In this document: positions 16,283 to 25,122 of the stretch, one piece after another
Layout of the letters: every line of letters starts with the position of its first letter
Position numbering within the stretch: position 1 is the first letter of the stretch
From: Psychrobacter okhotskensis
GTDB lineage: Bacteria; Pseudomonadota; Gammaproteobacteria; Pseudomonadales; Moraxellaceae
Length of the DNA: 64,000 nt
Direction: 5' to 3'
Assembly: GCF_013248965.1 (NCBI RefSeq)
Contig: NZ_JABRVQ010000005.1
Span: 62,001 to 126,000 of the forward strand
Notes under the pieces: generated by a model
The model's database searches: none
The model's input: only the letters and a program-made list of their open reading frames with translations
What the model was told of the DNA's origin: nothing
Position numbers and translations under genes: made by a program

Positions 16283-17779
16283 TCAATATAAACGCTGGTA
16301 GACGGATAGAGTGGCGAACTCGCCTGTTCTTTCGATAAGATCGGCATTAATCCGATAGCTACCAGTGTTAATCGATTGTCCTAAAAAGGCATTATGACCG
16401 TTAAATAATGGATTGGGTCGCACGTCATTCGTTTGATGATTTATCTCGTCATCCACATGATCACTAATCTGCGCTTGGCTATCTTGAATAAACTGCGCCT
16501 TCATCGGCTGCGGCTCATCTCTAAACACATACTGCAAGATAGCGACTTGCCCGCCAGCCGCTTGCGCCAATTGCGGAATAATTTGCTCCGCCAATACAGT
16601 TTGTAGCTGCGCCAAATGCTGTACGTTGAATAAAAATGCATGACCCAATTGCGCCTCCGCCCCCAACGCCTGAGTAATTCGATTGTTTAAACCCGTTAGC
16701 AACTTAGCCAAATCTATGGTTTCTGATGTTTGCGTATCTTCTAGGCTTTGCTTAGCGTTGCCAACAGCGGTGATAATGGGTAACAATTCGGGCTTAGGCG
16801 GACAATCAATGAAGCGAAAGCGCCGACGCAAGGCCATGTCTAGTGGCGCTAAAGAATGGTCTTGTGTATTCATCGTGGCGTAGATATCGACATTGGCTGG
16901 CACACTAAACGCACGACCAGAATAGGCCAAATTTACGCTCATAGCGTTTGCCATACCAGCGCGCTTATCAGCTTCAATCAGGCTCAGTAGCTCACCAAAT
17001 ACCCGTGAGACGTTGGCACGGTTAATCTCATCAATCAGCATGGCATAGCGCCGCTTAGGGTCACGCGCAGCACGCTGACAAAGTTTAAGGAACGTCCCAT
17101 CTTGAATGGCGTAACTCATCTGTGCTTGGCTATTGCCCGTCTCATGGTTCTTACTTAAATGGTGACCGTTATGACCAGAGGCTGCCATGACAGGTCGAAT
17201 ACCTTCGACAAACTCTTCATAACCATAGGCTTGGTGAAAGCTGACCATACTAAAACGCTGCTCGCTAAAAGCTTGATGCTGGCTTGCGGTATTGTCACGC
17301 TGCGCTTGCTGAAACTCTGCCAATTGCTGCGCTAAGTTGCTTAATAAATCCATACTTTCGGGTAGCAAGTACCAAGCGCCGCTATGGTCTTTATCAAAGT
17401 AAGCTTGGCTAGCACGGTTTTTATACGTCACGGTTTTTGAGCTGCTAGGACTGTGCATTTGCAGCACCGACCACGCTGTATTACTTAAGTTCTTCTCACG
17501 CGCATTTTGGGCAGCTTTGGCAACAAAGAATTCATGACTGACAATTTCGGGTACTTTTATAAGATCTTGTTTTTCAGAGTGAAAATCTAAAAATATCAAA
17601 CATACCACATCACGCCAGCTTAACGTTTGTAATAGCTGTGCCAGCAAATCAGCATCGTTCGCTCTCGGTAAATAGTCGGTATATTGCTGAGCAATTTGGA
17701 GCAATTGGTAGGTTTTACCAGTACCAGCGACGCCGGTATAAATGATATTGGTTGGCTCATGAATAGACATCTCAGGCAT
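16283..17779 (-). CDS. mcrB: McrB-like AAA+ GTPase of a McrBC restriction system
   Basis: Using the ATG at 17779 (preceded by GGAAG) the protein has 498 residues. The P-loop GVAGTGKT is at 16-23, Walker B MLIDEINRAN has Asp250-Glu251, and MNTQDHSLAPLDMALRRRFRF carries the McrB NTAD-like motif and arginine finger. The protein begins directly with the ATPase. There is no room for the N-terminal DNA-binding domain of E. coli McrB. The distance from Walker A to Walker B is about 230 residues, well beyond the spacing in E. coli McrB, so a domain is probably inserted there; it includes the hydrophobic, Tyr-rich text around SQAYFDKDHSGAWYLL. Target recognition may lie in that insert or in McrC. Alternative start: TTG at 17794. 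Confidence 0.9.
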   Translation of the reverse strand: MPEMSIHEPTNIIYTGVAGTGKTYQLLQIAQQYTDYLPRANDADLLAQLLQTLSWRDVVCLIFLDFHSEKQDLIKVPEIVSHEFFVAKAAQNAREKNLSNTAWSVLQMHSPSSSKTVTYKNRASQAYFDKDHSGAWYLLPESMDLLSNLAQQLAEFQQAQRDNTASQHQAFSEQRFSMVSFHQAYGYEEFVEGIRPVMAASGHNGHHLSKNHETGNSQAQMSYAIQDGTFLKLCQRAARDPKRRYAMLIDEINRANVSRVFGELLSLIEADKRAGMANAMSVNLAYSGRAFSVPANVDIYATMNTQDHSLAPLDMALRRRFRFIDCPPKPELLPIITAVGNAKQSLEDTQTSETIDLAKLLTGLNNRITQALGAEAQLGHAFLFNVQHLAQLQTVLAEQIIPQLAQAAGGQVAILQYVFRDEPQPMKAQFIQDSQAQISDHVDDEINHQTNDVRPNPLFNGHNAFLGQSINTGSYRINADLIERTGEFATLSVYQRLY

Positions 17780-18132
17780 AACTTCTTCCGGCAATCACAA
17801 TGGAAATAAAAAATGATAAATAACGCGTGCTAAAATACCACTATCAAGTCATGGTTATTTTGCACTCAACATCGCTAGCCACTTAATCTAGCAAATAACT
17901 TCGTCTAAAAATATCTTATGATCTCTCATAACGCCCAATCAATGCTAATGCTATGGTTACGTTACTGCCATTTAATAAGCGCAGCAGTTCATGCTAATAA
18001 TAGTAGCCACATCTAGGTTGAGGTACCATAGTCGCCATAGCGGCTACGATAACATGCACTACATTTGCCACTATAATGAACAATGTATCATGCTAGAAAT
18101 TTTACTTAACCCATCTAAAGAAGGATTTTTGT
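17780..18132. other. Divergent promoter region between mcrB and the DUF4442 gene
   Basis: About 350 bases between two divergently transcribed genes, so both promoters should lie here. A TATAAT-like box is seen on the plus strand (CACTATAATGAA near 18070), suitable for the DUF4442 gene. There is no gene and no repeat from the families found elsewhere. Confidence 0.5.
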
Positions 18133-18846
18133 ATGTCAGGATTATTAAAAAAACTCCCTAGCAAGCTGAGCAATAAATTGCCAGCTACCGTATCTGACAG
18201 CACAAAATCGCCAGTCGAAAAGCCCAAGAGCACCCTAAAGCCTGTGAACAATCAATTTACCAAACTCTTATCAGTGACAAAATATTTACCCGCTGGTGCA
18301 CGCTCTACTATTTTATCCAAAGCGTTTGGCAAGGTTGTACCTTATGTCGGCACGACGGGCGTCTATTATGAAACAGTTGACCCCAACCAAGTCGTGGTCA
18401 GCTTAAATAATAGCAAAGCGGTGCAAAACCATATCGGCTCTATCCACGCCGTTGCCATTACCCTACTGGCTGAAACCGCGACTGGCTTTATTTTAGGTCT
18501 AAACCTACCTTCTGACCGCGTATTATTGATTAAATCGTATTCGGTGAATTTCTATCGCCCAATCAAAAAAGGTCAAGTGGCTGCAGTGGCGACCTTGTCT
18601 GATGAGCAACGCTTGGACATTTTGAACACGCCAAAAGGTGAAATGGTTATTCCTTGCGTGATTCATGACCGCGAGTCTGATAGTGAGCGTGACCCTATCG
18701 TCGTTGAAATGCTCTGGGCTTGGGTGCCAAAATCAGAGTTAGAAGCACGCCGTCAAGGACAAAATAATAAGTCCAAATTCGAGACTGAGACTGCTGCAAC
18801 AGACGGCGTTACAACCGAAAACGATGATAAAATCGAAAGCAAATGA
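18133..18846 (+). CDS. DUF4442 (hotdog-fold, PaaI-like) protein
   Basis: A 237-residue protein with a Lys/Ser-rich N-terminus. A hotdog-fold thioesterase-like domain follows from about residue 60 to 205, recognisable by NHIGSIHAVAITLLAETATGF and the strand segment KSYSVNFYRPIKKGQV. DUF4442 proteins resemble acyl-CoA thioesterases, but their substrate is generally unknown. AAGGA lies before the ATG at 18133. The C-terminal 35 residues are charged and likely disordered. It is a single gene, divergent from mcrB. It is an enzyme candidate for acyl metabolism and not part of the restriction locus. Confidence 0.8.
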   Translation: MSGLLKKLPSKLSNKLPATVSDSTKSPVEKPKSTLKPVNNQFTKLLSVTKYLPAGARSTILSKAFGKVVPYVGTTGVYYETVDPNQVVVSLNNSKAVQNHIGSIHAVAITLLAETATGFILGLNLPSDRVLLIKSYSVNFYRPIKKGQVAAVATLSDEQRLDILNTPKGEMVIPCVIHDRESDSERDPIVVEMLWAWVPKSELEARRQGQNNKSKFETETAATDGVTTENDDKIESK

Positions 18847-19048
18847 TAACGTAATAACAGACATAACAACGACTGCGCTATTAACGACTTTTTTTATAGC
18901 GCACTTTTAATCCATAAACTTATACCATTCACACACAAAAATGAAAGTAGCGAGTAAAACGGCTGAAAGTACTACTTACCGTAGACTAAACGCGTTTAAC
19001 AAGGCTAATCATAATTTTTAGGTTTGGTATTATAATAAGGAGACAGCG

Positions 19049-19537
19049 ATGTCCACATATACTCATAAACTTACTGCCAATTTATCCAAGGCGCTCTTAG
19101 TGGCTGCGTGCTCATTAGGATTTGCCGTTAGCGCCAATGCAGCACCCGCAACGAATAGCACAAGCATGACTAAATCTAGCCCTGTCTTTTTGGGCGATGG
19201 CGGCAACTATCCATTTTCAGAAGCGGTACGCGTCGACGACACTTTATACATGTCAGGGCAAATCGGTTTTAAAGATGGCAAATTGGTCAAAGGCGGTATC
19301 AAAGCCGAAACCAAACAAGCCTTAGATAATATCAATGAAACCTTGTTAAAATACGGCTATCAAAAGTCAGACATCGTCAAATGTATGGCGATGCTGACCG
19401 ACATGGACGATTTTGATGATTTTAATAAAGTCTATAAAGCTGAATTGGCTAAGCCCTACCCTATACGCTCCGCCTTTGGCGTTGCAGAGTTAGCGGCGGG
19501 TGCTAGCGTTGAAGTTGAATGCACTGCCGCAAAATAG
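19049..19537 (+). CDS. Exported RidA/YjgF/UK114 family protein
   Basis: A 162-residue protein. The first 32 residues are a clear signal peptide ending ANA. A complete RidA-type domain follows: YMSGQIGF, KQALDNINETLLKYG, then PYPIRSAFGVAEL with the Arg that matches the catalytic Arg of RidA, and VEVECTAAK at the end. Cytoplasmic RidA hydrolyses reactive enamine/imine intermediates made by PLP enzymes such as threonine dehydratase. A periplasmic form cannot meet those intermediates, so its substrate is probably different. AAGGAG precedes the ATG. A terminator follows immediately, so it is monocistronic. Confidence 0.9.
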   Translation: MSTYTHKLTANLSKALLVAACSLGFAVSANAAPATNSTSMTKSSPVFLGDGGNYPFSEAVRVDDTLYMSGQIGFKDGKLVKGGIKAETKQALDNINETLLKYGYQKSDIVKCMAMLTDMDDFDDFNKVYKAELAKPYPIRSAFGVAELAAGASVEVECTAAK

Positions 19538-19554
19538 TAGCGCTATTAAAAGTA

Positions 19555-19572
19555 AGCCAAACTGGCTTTTTT
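19555..19572 (+). terminator. Rho-independent terminator of the exported RidA gene
   Basis: Stem AGCCA, 3-base loop, TGGCT followed by a run of T, 17 bases after the stop codon. Confidence 0.8.
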
Positions 19573-19579
19573 CGTTACA

Positions 19580-19620
19580 CGGTTATTGAGTCAATTGACC
19601 TGACGTTGACTCAATAACCG
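19580..19620. terminator. Perfect 15-bp inverted repeat between convergent genes
   Basis: CGGTTATTGAGTCAA and its exact complement are separated by 11 bases, 22 bases downstream of the gspE stop and 8 bases after the ridA-like terminator. There is no T-run on either strand. It probably shields the convergent 3' ends, and could also be a protein-binding palindrome. Confidence 0.55.
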
Positions 19621-19642
19621 TTCTGCTTTATACAATCACGCT

Positions 19643-21181
19643 TTATACAATCATATCATCAGTGAGTGCGCTCTCTTTGGTCACTCGCAATACTTCTTCC
19701 AATGTTGTCCTTCCTGCGATGACTTTACGCAACCCATCAGCACGTATCGATGGTGTCTGTTGGCGCGCATATTCTTCTAGCTCGTACTCCGCTGTATTGC
19801 TATGAATCATCCGCCGCAAAGTATCATCAACGGGAACGACTTCATATATCGCGGTACGCCCTTTAAAGCCTGAATTATTACATTTATCACAGCCAACGGG
19901 TTTGGGTAAGTTAATCGTCTGTGCTATTAAACTTTCAGCATGTAACCCTATACCAATTTCAGTAAATAATTTGGCTTGTTCTCTATCAGCAGGCTGCCAC
20001 GTATGGCAATGCGTGCATAGCGTACGTACCAAACGCTGGGCGACCACCCCAATCAGTGATGAAGATAATAAAAATGGCTCTACGCCCATATCTTGCAAGC
20101 GCGTCACCGCACCGATGGCGGTATTGGTATGCAAGGTTGATAATACCAAATGTCCTGTCAACGATGCCTGTACCGCAATCTCAGCGGTTTCTAAATCGCG
20201 AATCTCACCGACCATCACCACGTCTGGATCCTGACGCAACATCGCGCGCAGACTCTTGGCAAAGGTCATATCGACCTTATTATTGACTTGCGTCTGCCCA
20301 ATACCATCGAGCTGAAACTCAATCGGATCTTCGGCGGTCAAGATATTACGAGTTTGGTCATTGAGATCCGTCAATGCTGAGTATAGCGTGGTGGTTTTAC
20401 CCGAACCTGTCGGTCCAGTCACCAAAATAATGCCATGCGGACGATGAATCAAGCGCTTAAGCTCGGTGTAGTCGTTATCAGAAAGCCCCAAATAGGTCAT
20501 ATTGAGGCGACCTGCTTGCTTGTCTAATAAACGCATGACCACGCGCTCACCAAAGCTCGATGGTAAGGTCGATACCCGCACATCTACTTCTCGTCCTGCC
20601 AGTCTTAAGCTGATACGCCCATCTTGCGGTACGCGCTTTTCGGCAATGTCCAATTTAGCCATCACCTTGATACGCGAGACCAATAATGGTGCCAGCTGGC
20701 GTTTTGGGGTAATAATTTCTTTTAACTCGCCATCGACGCGAAAGCGCACGACCAGACGTTTTTCAAAGGTTTCAATATGGATATCTGAAGCGCTAAGGCG
20801 AATCGCTTCGGACAACAGCGCATTAATCAGTCGAATAATTGGCGCATCGTCTTGCTGATCCATCAAGTCTTCAGTCTCAGGCACGCTATCTGCTAAACTA
20901 TCGAGATCGGGATGATCTTCAAGCCCAGCGGCGATGTGCTGTGATTCGCCCGTATTGCCTGCATAAGCGGCGTTCATACGTCTTTCAAAGTCATCGGCAC
21001 TGATGCTCTCGTAAGTCGGCACACCACGTATGCCTTGCTGCTGTAAAAAACGCACCGCCTCATTAATCGCTGATAACGGCGTGGCTTCGGTCAGCACTAA
21101 AGTCGCTGGCAGCTCAGGATCAATAGCAAGAATGGCCAAGAGTTGATGGCGTTTGGCAAAACTGTACGGCAGTTGCATCAT
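19643..21181 (-). CDS. gspE: Type II secretion ATPase GspE
   Basis: A 512-residue secretion ATPase using the ATG at 21181. A TTG 90 bases upstream has no ribosome binding site and would add a non-homologous N-terminus. Walker A GPTGSGKT has Lys262. The Asp box RVSTLPSSFGERVVMRLLD precedes it, and Walker B is in DPDVVMVGEIRDLETAEIA. A CTHCH...CDKCNNSG zinc motif near the C-terminus is typical of GspE and PilB. It powers pseudopilus assembly through GspF. Length and N-terminus fit GspE, and no pil genes adjoin it. It stands alone, about 9 kb from gspF, which is unusual outside Moraxellaceae-type genomes. Confidence 0.9.
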   Translation of the reverse strand: MMQLPYSFAKRHQLLAILAIDPELPATLVLTEATPLSAINEAVRFLQQQGIRGVPTYESISADDFERRMNAAYAGNTGESQHIAAGLEDHPDLDSLADSVPETEDLMDQQDDAPIIRLINALLSEAIRLSASDIHIETFEKRLVVRFRVDGELKEIITPKRQLAPLLVSRIKVMAKLDIAEKRVPQDGRISLRLAGREVDVRVSTLPSSFGERVVMRLLDKQAGRLNMTYLGLSDNDYTELKRLIHRPHGIILVTGPTGSGKTTTLYSALTDLNDQTRNILTAEDPIEFQLDGIGQTQVNNKVDMTFAKSLRAMLRQDPDVVMVGEIRDLETAEIAVQASLTGHLVLSTLHTNTAIGAVTRLQDMGVEPFLLSSSLIGVVAQRLVRTLCTHCHTWQPADREQAKLFTEIGIGLHAESLIAQTINLPKPVGCDKCNNSGFKGRTAIYEVVPVDDTLRRMIHSNTAEYELEEYARQQTPSIRADGLRKVIAGRTTLEEVLRVTKESALTDDMIV

Positions 21182-21578
21182 ATAGACGACCTGATAAATA
21201 GATATAACGGCAGAAATAAAAGCCTTTTCATGCCTCAAAAAGGCATGGCGCACTTCATTGACTAAACCCAAAAAGACTGCAAGTAAGCGCGCATGAGTTT
21301 GTTATAATAGCATTTTGTTTTGGGCGAGTAGCATTTTATGTGGCTGGCGTATTTGCTAACCACTTTATACTCAATAAGACTATCATGTGATTTCTTATTT
21401 TGCTGACAATGCGTTACTATTAGTCAGTTAGTTAGTAATTACCAGTAGTCAGTAATTACCAGCGATTAGTTAACGGCTAATCAATAACTAGTGATTAACG
21501 CTCGCTTCTTTAACGCTCATATCATTAACGTTAATTTTTCTGTCCAACCCTGCATGCTCGCTATTAGGATTTTCAGTT
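21182..21578. other. Divergent region between gspE and thiG
   Basis: About 400 bases between divergent genes. It holds an extended -10 promoter for thiG (21300-21308). A patch near 21415-21480 has two imperfect copies of TAGTCAGT...TAATTACCAG and several TAGTTA/TAATCA words. No TPP riboswitch core is present (no CTGAGA helix or CGTAGGGAA-like segment). Confidence 0.55.
21300..21308 (+). promoter_or_regulatory. Extended -10 promoter likely serving thiG
   Basis: TGTTATAAT matches the extended -10 consensus TGnTATAAT. It implies a 5' leader of about 260 bases before thiG. No good -35 is visible, which extended -10 promoters can do without. Confidence 0.55.
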
Positions 21579-22400
21579 ATGTCACAGGCTCCCACTACTA
21601 CCAACCCTATACCACTTTCCCAAGACACCTTCACTGTCGGTAGCCGTACGTTTTCGTCGCGGCTGTTGGTCGGTACTGGCAAATATAAAGACATGACCGA
21701 GACAGGGGCTGCCATTGGCGCCTCAGAAGCAGAAATTGTCACGGTCGCCATTCGTCGCACCAATATCGGTCAGAATAGCGATGAGCCCAATTTGCTTGAT
21801 GTAATCTCCCCTGATAAATACACTATTTTGCCCAATACTGCCGGCTGTTTTGACGCCGAAACTGCGGTACGGACTTGCAAGCTTGCTCGCGAGCTATTAG
21901 GCGGGCATAATCTGGTGAAGCTGGAAGTCTTGGGTGATGAAAAAACCCTTTATCCCAATATCATAGAAACCTTAAAAGCCGCCAAAGCGTTAATCGATGA
22001 TGGTTTTGAAGTCATGGTGTATACCTCAGACGACCCTATCGTCGCACAAGAATTAGAAAGCATGGGCTGTGTCGCCATTATGCCGCTTGGTAGCTTAATT
22101 GGCTCGGGTCTTGGTTTGCTTAATCGCCACACCCTTAGCCTTATTATTGAAAATGCTAAAGTGCCCGTTTTGGTTGATGCTGGCGTCGGCACGGCTTCTG
22201 ATGCCGCGATTGCCATGGAGCTTGGTTGTGATGGCGTGCTAATGAACTCAGCGATTGCCAATGCCAAAGATCCAGTGATGATGGCTCATGCGATGAAACA
22301 TGCTGTCTGGGCAGGACGTCAGGCTTTCTTAGCTGGTCGTATGCCGATGCGCAAGATGGCGACTGCCAGCTCGCCACAAACGGGCTATTTTTTCCAGTAG
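21579..22400 (+). CDS. thiG: Thiazole synthase ThiG
   Basis: A 273-residue Thi[15 protein letters not shown] opens the TIM barrel. The Schiff-base Lys lies in [10 protein letters not shown], and phosphate-binding loops are seen in [13 protein letters not shown] and [16 protein letters not shown]. ThiG joins deoxyxylulose phosphate, dehydroglycine and sulfur carried on ThiS-thiocarboxylate to make the thiazole phosphate of thiamin. Its partner ThiS is not adjacent but at 49331-49531. The DXP supplier Dxs is at 25514-27598. The start is the first ATG before the conserved region, with TTAGGA about 10 bases upstream. The N-terminus is about 10 residues longer than in E. coli. Confidence 0.96.
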   Translation: MSQAPTTTNPIPLSQDTFTVGSRTFSSRLLVGTGKYKDMTETGAAIGASEAEIVTVAIRRTNIGQNSDEPNLLDVISPDKYTILPNTAGCFDAETAVRTCKLARELLGGHNLVKLEVLGDEKTLYPNIIETLKAAKALIDDGFEVMVYTSDDPIVAQELESMGCVAIMPLGSLIGSGLGLLNRHTLSLIIENAKVPVLVDAGVGTASDAAIAMELGCDGVLMNSAIANAKDPVMMAHAMKHAVWAGRQAFLAGRMPMRKMATASSPQTGYFFQ

Positions 22401-22597
22401 CTATTGACTGGCTGCCATCATTTTTTAATATATATTTTTGATGAAAAGCCAGTTATAAAATAATAAGATAGAGGCAATGTAATGCTACTCGGTGCGATGA
22501 CACTGGAGCTATGATACTTTAAAAGCATTGTTTTAGTCGTCAGCCAAATAGCCACTTATTAATGACGGTCAGCCCACAGTAAAGGTCGATACAAAAA

Positions 22598-22639
22598 AAC
22601 CAAGTGCAAGCGATACCCTCGTATGGTTTGCACTTGGTT
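22598..22639 (-). terminator. Leftward-facing intrinsic terminator between two rightward genes
   Basis: Stem AACCAAGTGCAA/TTGCACTTGGTT, 18-base loop, and read leftwards a run of seven T. Both flanking genes read rightwards, so no annotated gene uses it on the minus strand. Read rightwards there is no T-run. Confidence 0.65.
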
Positions 22640-22680
22640 AACGCTGTAGCAGCTTTATAGTGGGTAGACTCTATAATTTT
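22636..22680 (+). repeat. Dispersed 45-bp repeat D, copy 1
   Basis: GGTTAACGCTGTA, five variable bases, TTTATAGTGG, then a partly conserved tail containing a TATAAT box. The same arrangement without gaps is at 49853-49897. It lies just upstream of the wax ester synthase gene. Confidence 0.6.
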
Positions 22681-22713
22681 TACTGATAACTTATCGCCAT
22701 AAAAGGATTTATT

Positions 22714-24108
22714 ATGCGACTTCTCACCGCTGTTGACCAGTTGTTCTTACTTCTTGAGTCGCGTAAACAGCCCATGCACGTGGGGGGCTTGTTCTTATTT
22801 GAATTACCACAAGATGGACAAAATGCGAACGGTGACTTCGTCTACAAGCTGGTGCAGCAAATGCAAAATGCCACAGTACCACCGAGCTTTCCCTTCAACC
22901 AAGTGCTCGAAAGACTGCTGTTTTGGAAGGAAGATGATCAATTCGATGTCGAACATCACTTTCGCCATGTGGCGCTGCCCAACCCCGGACGTGTCCGTGA
23001 GCTGTTGATGTATATCTCCAAAGAGCATAGCCGATTGCTAGACCGCGCCATGCCATTGTGGGAATGTCACGTGATAGAAGGTATCTTGCCTGAGTCCGAG
23101 GGTAGCCCTGAACGTTTTGCGTTGTATTTCAAAATCCATCATTCGTTGGTCGATGGTGTTGCTGCCATGCGTCTGGTCGAAAAGTCCTTGTCGCAATCGC
23201 CGACTGAACCTGTCAGTTTGCCCATATGGTCGCTGATAGCGCGTCATCGTAAGTCAGTGGATAAGTTATTACCCGCTGACCGCTCAGTGCGCAGTATCTT
23301 AAAAGAGCAACTGTCTACCATCAAGCCCGTCTTTACCGAACTGCTCGACAACTTTAAGCATGGTGATGATGAAGATTACGTCGGCACCTTTGATGCGCCA
23401 ATGAGTATTCTTAATCAGCGTATCTCAGCCTCGCGGCGCATTGCCGCTCAATCTTATGACATTCAGCGCTTTCGTACTATCGCTGATGCGTTTGAGGTTA
23501 ACGTCAATGATGTGGTGCTCGCTGTTTGTTCGGGGGCATTACGTCGCTACTTGCTCTCTATGAATGCCCTGCCGACCAAGCCGTTAATTGCCTTTGTGCC
23601 CATGTCATTACGCTGTGATGAGAGCGCCTCAGGCAATCAAATCTCATTTTTGATGGCCAATTTGGGCACGCACTTAGACGACCCAGCCAAGCGTTTACAA
23701 TTGATTTATAAGAGTGTGAATAGTGGTAAGCGTCGTTTTAGACGGATGAATAAAGCGCAAGTTATCAACTACAGCGCCATTGCTTATGCATGGGAAGGCA
23801 TCAATGTGTTGACAGGTTTATTCCCAAGGAAGCAGGCATTTAACCTTATTATCTCTAATGTGCCGGGCTCCAAAAAGCCGCTATATTGGAATGGTGCACC
23901 GCTAAAAGCGCTATATCCAGCCTCAATCATCGTCGATGGTCAAGCGCTGAATATCACGCTTTCTAGCTATCAAGATAAAATTGAATTTTGTATCACTGCT
24001 TGTAGCAAACTGCTGCCGCATCTGCAAGATATGCTAGGGTTGCTCGAAGATGAGCTGAGTTTATTAGAAGGTATTAGTGACGCCAAGACTGTAGCGGCCA
24101 GTGAATAA
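22714..24108 (+). CDS. Wax ester synthase/acyl-CoA:diacylglycerol acyltransferase (WS/DGAT)
   Basis: A 464-residue bifunctional acyltransferase. The catalytic HHxxxDG motif is HHSLVDG with His142, His143 and Asp147. The N-terminus MRLLTAVDQLFLLLE is close to the family start. The C-terminal motifs PLIAFVPMSLR and FNLIISNVPGSKKPLYWNGA are present. It esterifies fatty alcohols or diacylglycerol with acyl-CoA to make storage wax esters and triacylglycerol on the cytoplasmic membrane face. Such enzymes are common in Acinetobacter and Psychrobacter. The ATG is preceded by AAAGGA. A strong bidirectional terminator follows, so it is monocistronic. Confidence 0.94.
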   Translation: MRLLTAVDQLFLLLESRKQPMHVGGLFLFELPQDGQNANGDFVYKLVQQMQNATVPPSFPFNQVLERLLFWKEDDQFDVEHHFRHVALPNPGRVRELLMYISKEHSRLLDRAMPLWECHVIEGILPESEGSPERFALYFKIHHSLVDGVAAMRLVEKSLSQSPTEPVSLPIWSLIARHRKSVDKLLPADRSVRSILKEQLSTIKPVFTELLDNFKHGDDEDYVGTFDAPMSILNQRISASRRIAAQSYDIQRFRTIADAFEVNVNDVVLAVCSGALRRYLLSMNALPTKPLIAFVPMSLRCDESASGNQISFLMANLGTHLDDPAKRLQLIYKSVNSGKRRFRRMNKAQVINYSAIAYAWEGINVLTGLFPRKQAFNLIISNVPGSKKPLYWNGAPLKALYPASIIVDGQALNITLSSYQDKIEFCITACSKLLPHLQDMLGLLEDELSLLEGISDAKTVAASE

Positions 24109-24153
24109 AGCGTTTAAGTAGTAAAACGTTTAAGCAGTAAAACATGACGCAAT

Positions 24154-24189
24154 AAAAAAGCTGGCACCATTATAATGCCAGCTTTTTTT
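24154..24189. terminator. Bidirectional rho-independent terminator
   Basis: Stem AAAAGCTGGCA/TGCCAGCTTTT with a 9-base loop, T-run on the right and A-run on the left. It serves the wax ester synthase gene (plus) and can also stop transcripts from suhB (minus). Confidence 0.92.
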
Positions 24190-24294
24190 ATGTTAAAAAC
24201 TCGAAGACTAGCCCTAGAACATGCACTAGCAAAACAGTATTAATTACTCATCATTTGACCAATCTCATGCCATCACTAGCTTGTCGTTAACTGA

Positions 24295-25122
24295 CTAGAC
24301 TGCGTCGCCCCATGTTGGGACAACCACCTGCATCAACGGCTTTAATAATTTGATGTTACAAGCAAAGATAGAGCCTGAGGTCATTGAGTTGTGCGCGCCT
24401 GTATGATCGACGACCACACCACGTGCTTCGGTCACGATAAGCTCACCGGCCGCAATATCCCAAGGCTTGATAGACATCTCAAAGTAGCCATCAAAACGAC
24501 CAGCCGCTACATAACACAAATCAAGCGCAGCAGAGCCTAAACGGCGAATCTGGCCACCAGACTCAGAGATTTTTAGCAGGCTTTCAAAATGCTCTTTGGC
24601 ATAAGAAACAACTTCACCATTGCGTTTGCGCTCAAGCGGATGACCAGTAGTAAATAAACCACCATCAATCGTTTTGCGCTCGCTCACTTGCATACGGCGA
24701 TTGTTCAAGCGTGCGCCTTTACCACGGCTAGCAGAGAACATCTCATCACGGACAGGATCATAGACAACGCCATGTTGAGTCACGCCTTTATGCTGTACCG
24801 CGATAGACACACAAAACTGCGGCACGCCATGAACGAAGTTTTTGGTGCCATCTAGCGGATCGATAATCCAGCACCAGTCAGCATCTTCACCGCGACCTTC
24901 TTGCATACCAAACTCTTCACCCAAGTACGAGTGATTTGGATAGCTGGCTTTTAGGGTTTCAATGGTCAGCTCTTCGCTAAAGCGATCAATACGCGTGACC
25001 AGTCCATCAAGCCCTTTCGACTCGATATCTAATTCAATTTTGTGGCGGTTTTGATGCGCATATAAAATCTCTTTACCAACTTTTTCAGCAGTACGCGCTG
25101 CGATGACGACCATGGGTTCCAT
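24295..25122 (-). CDS. suhB: Inositol-1-monophosphatase family protein SuhB
   Basis: A 275-residue enzyme of the IMPase/FIG superfamily. EEFGM and DPLDGTKNFVHG are the metal-binding motifs, and the C-terminal KPWDIAAGELIVTEARG is the second metal site. SuhB hydrolyses myo-inositol 1-phosphate and in E. coli also takes part in rRNA transcription antitermination. I use the ATG at 25122 (MEPMVVIAARTAEKVG), which matches the family N-terminus and has TAGG upstream. The longer frame to 25203 adds an unrelated hydrophobic stretch. It follows dxs on the same strand with a gap of about 390 bp, so it probably has its own promoter. Confidence 0.93.
   Translation of the reverse strand: MEPMVVIAARTAEKVGKEILYAHQNRHKIELDIESKGLDGLVTRIDRFSEELTIETLKASYPNHSYLGEEFGMQEGRGEDADWCWIIDPLDGTKNFVHGVPQFCVSIAVQHKGVTQHGVVYDPVRDEMFSASRGKGARLNNRRMQVSERKTIDGGLFTTGHPLERKRNGEVVSYAKEHFESLLKISESGGQIRRLGSAALDLCYVAAGRFDGYFEMSIKPWDIAAGELIVTEARGVVVDHTGAHNSMTSGSIFACNIKLLKPLMQVVVPTWGDAV

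Larger units (their letters stand above)
22401..22713. other. Gap between thiG and the wax ester synthase gene
   Basis: About 310 bases. It holds an 11-bp inverted repeat whose T-run faces left (22598-22639), half of a dispersed 45-bp repeat (22636-22680), and a TATAAT box at 22672-22677 suitable for the wax ester synthase gene. No small gene is evident. Confidence 0.55.

Noticed and set aside
21309-21578. TPP riboswitch in the thiG leader
   Set aside because: The leader is long enough, but the CTGAGA and CGTAGGGAA-like conserved segments are absent.
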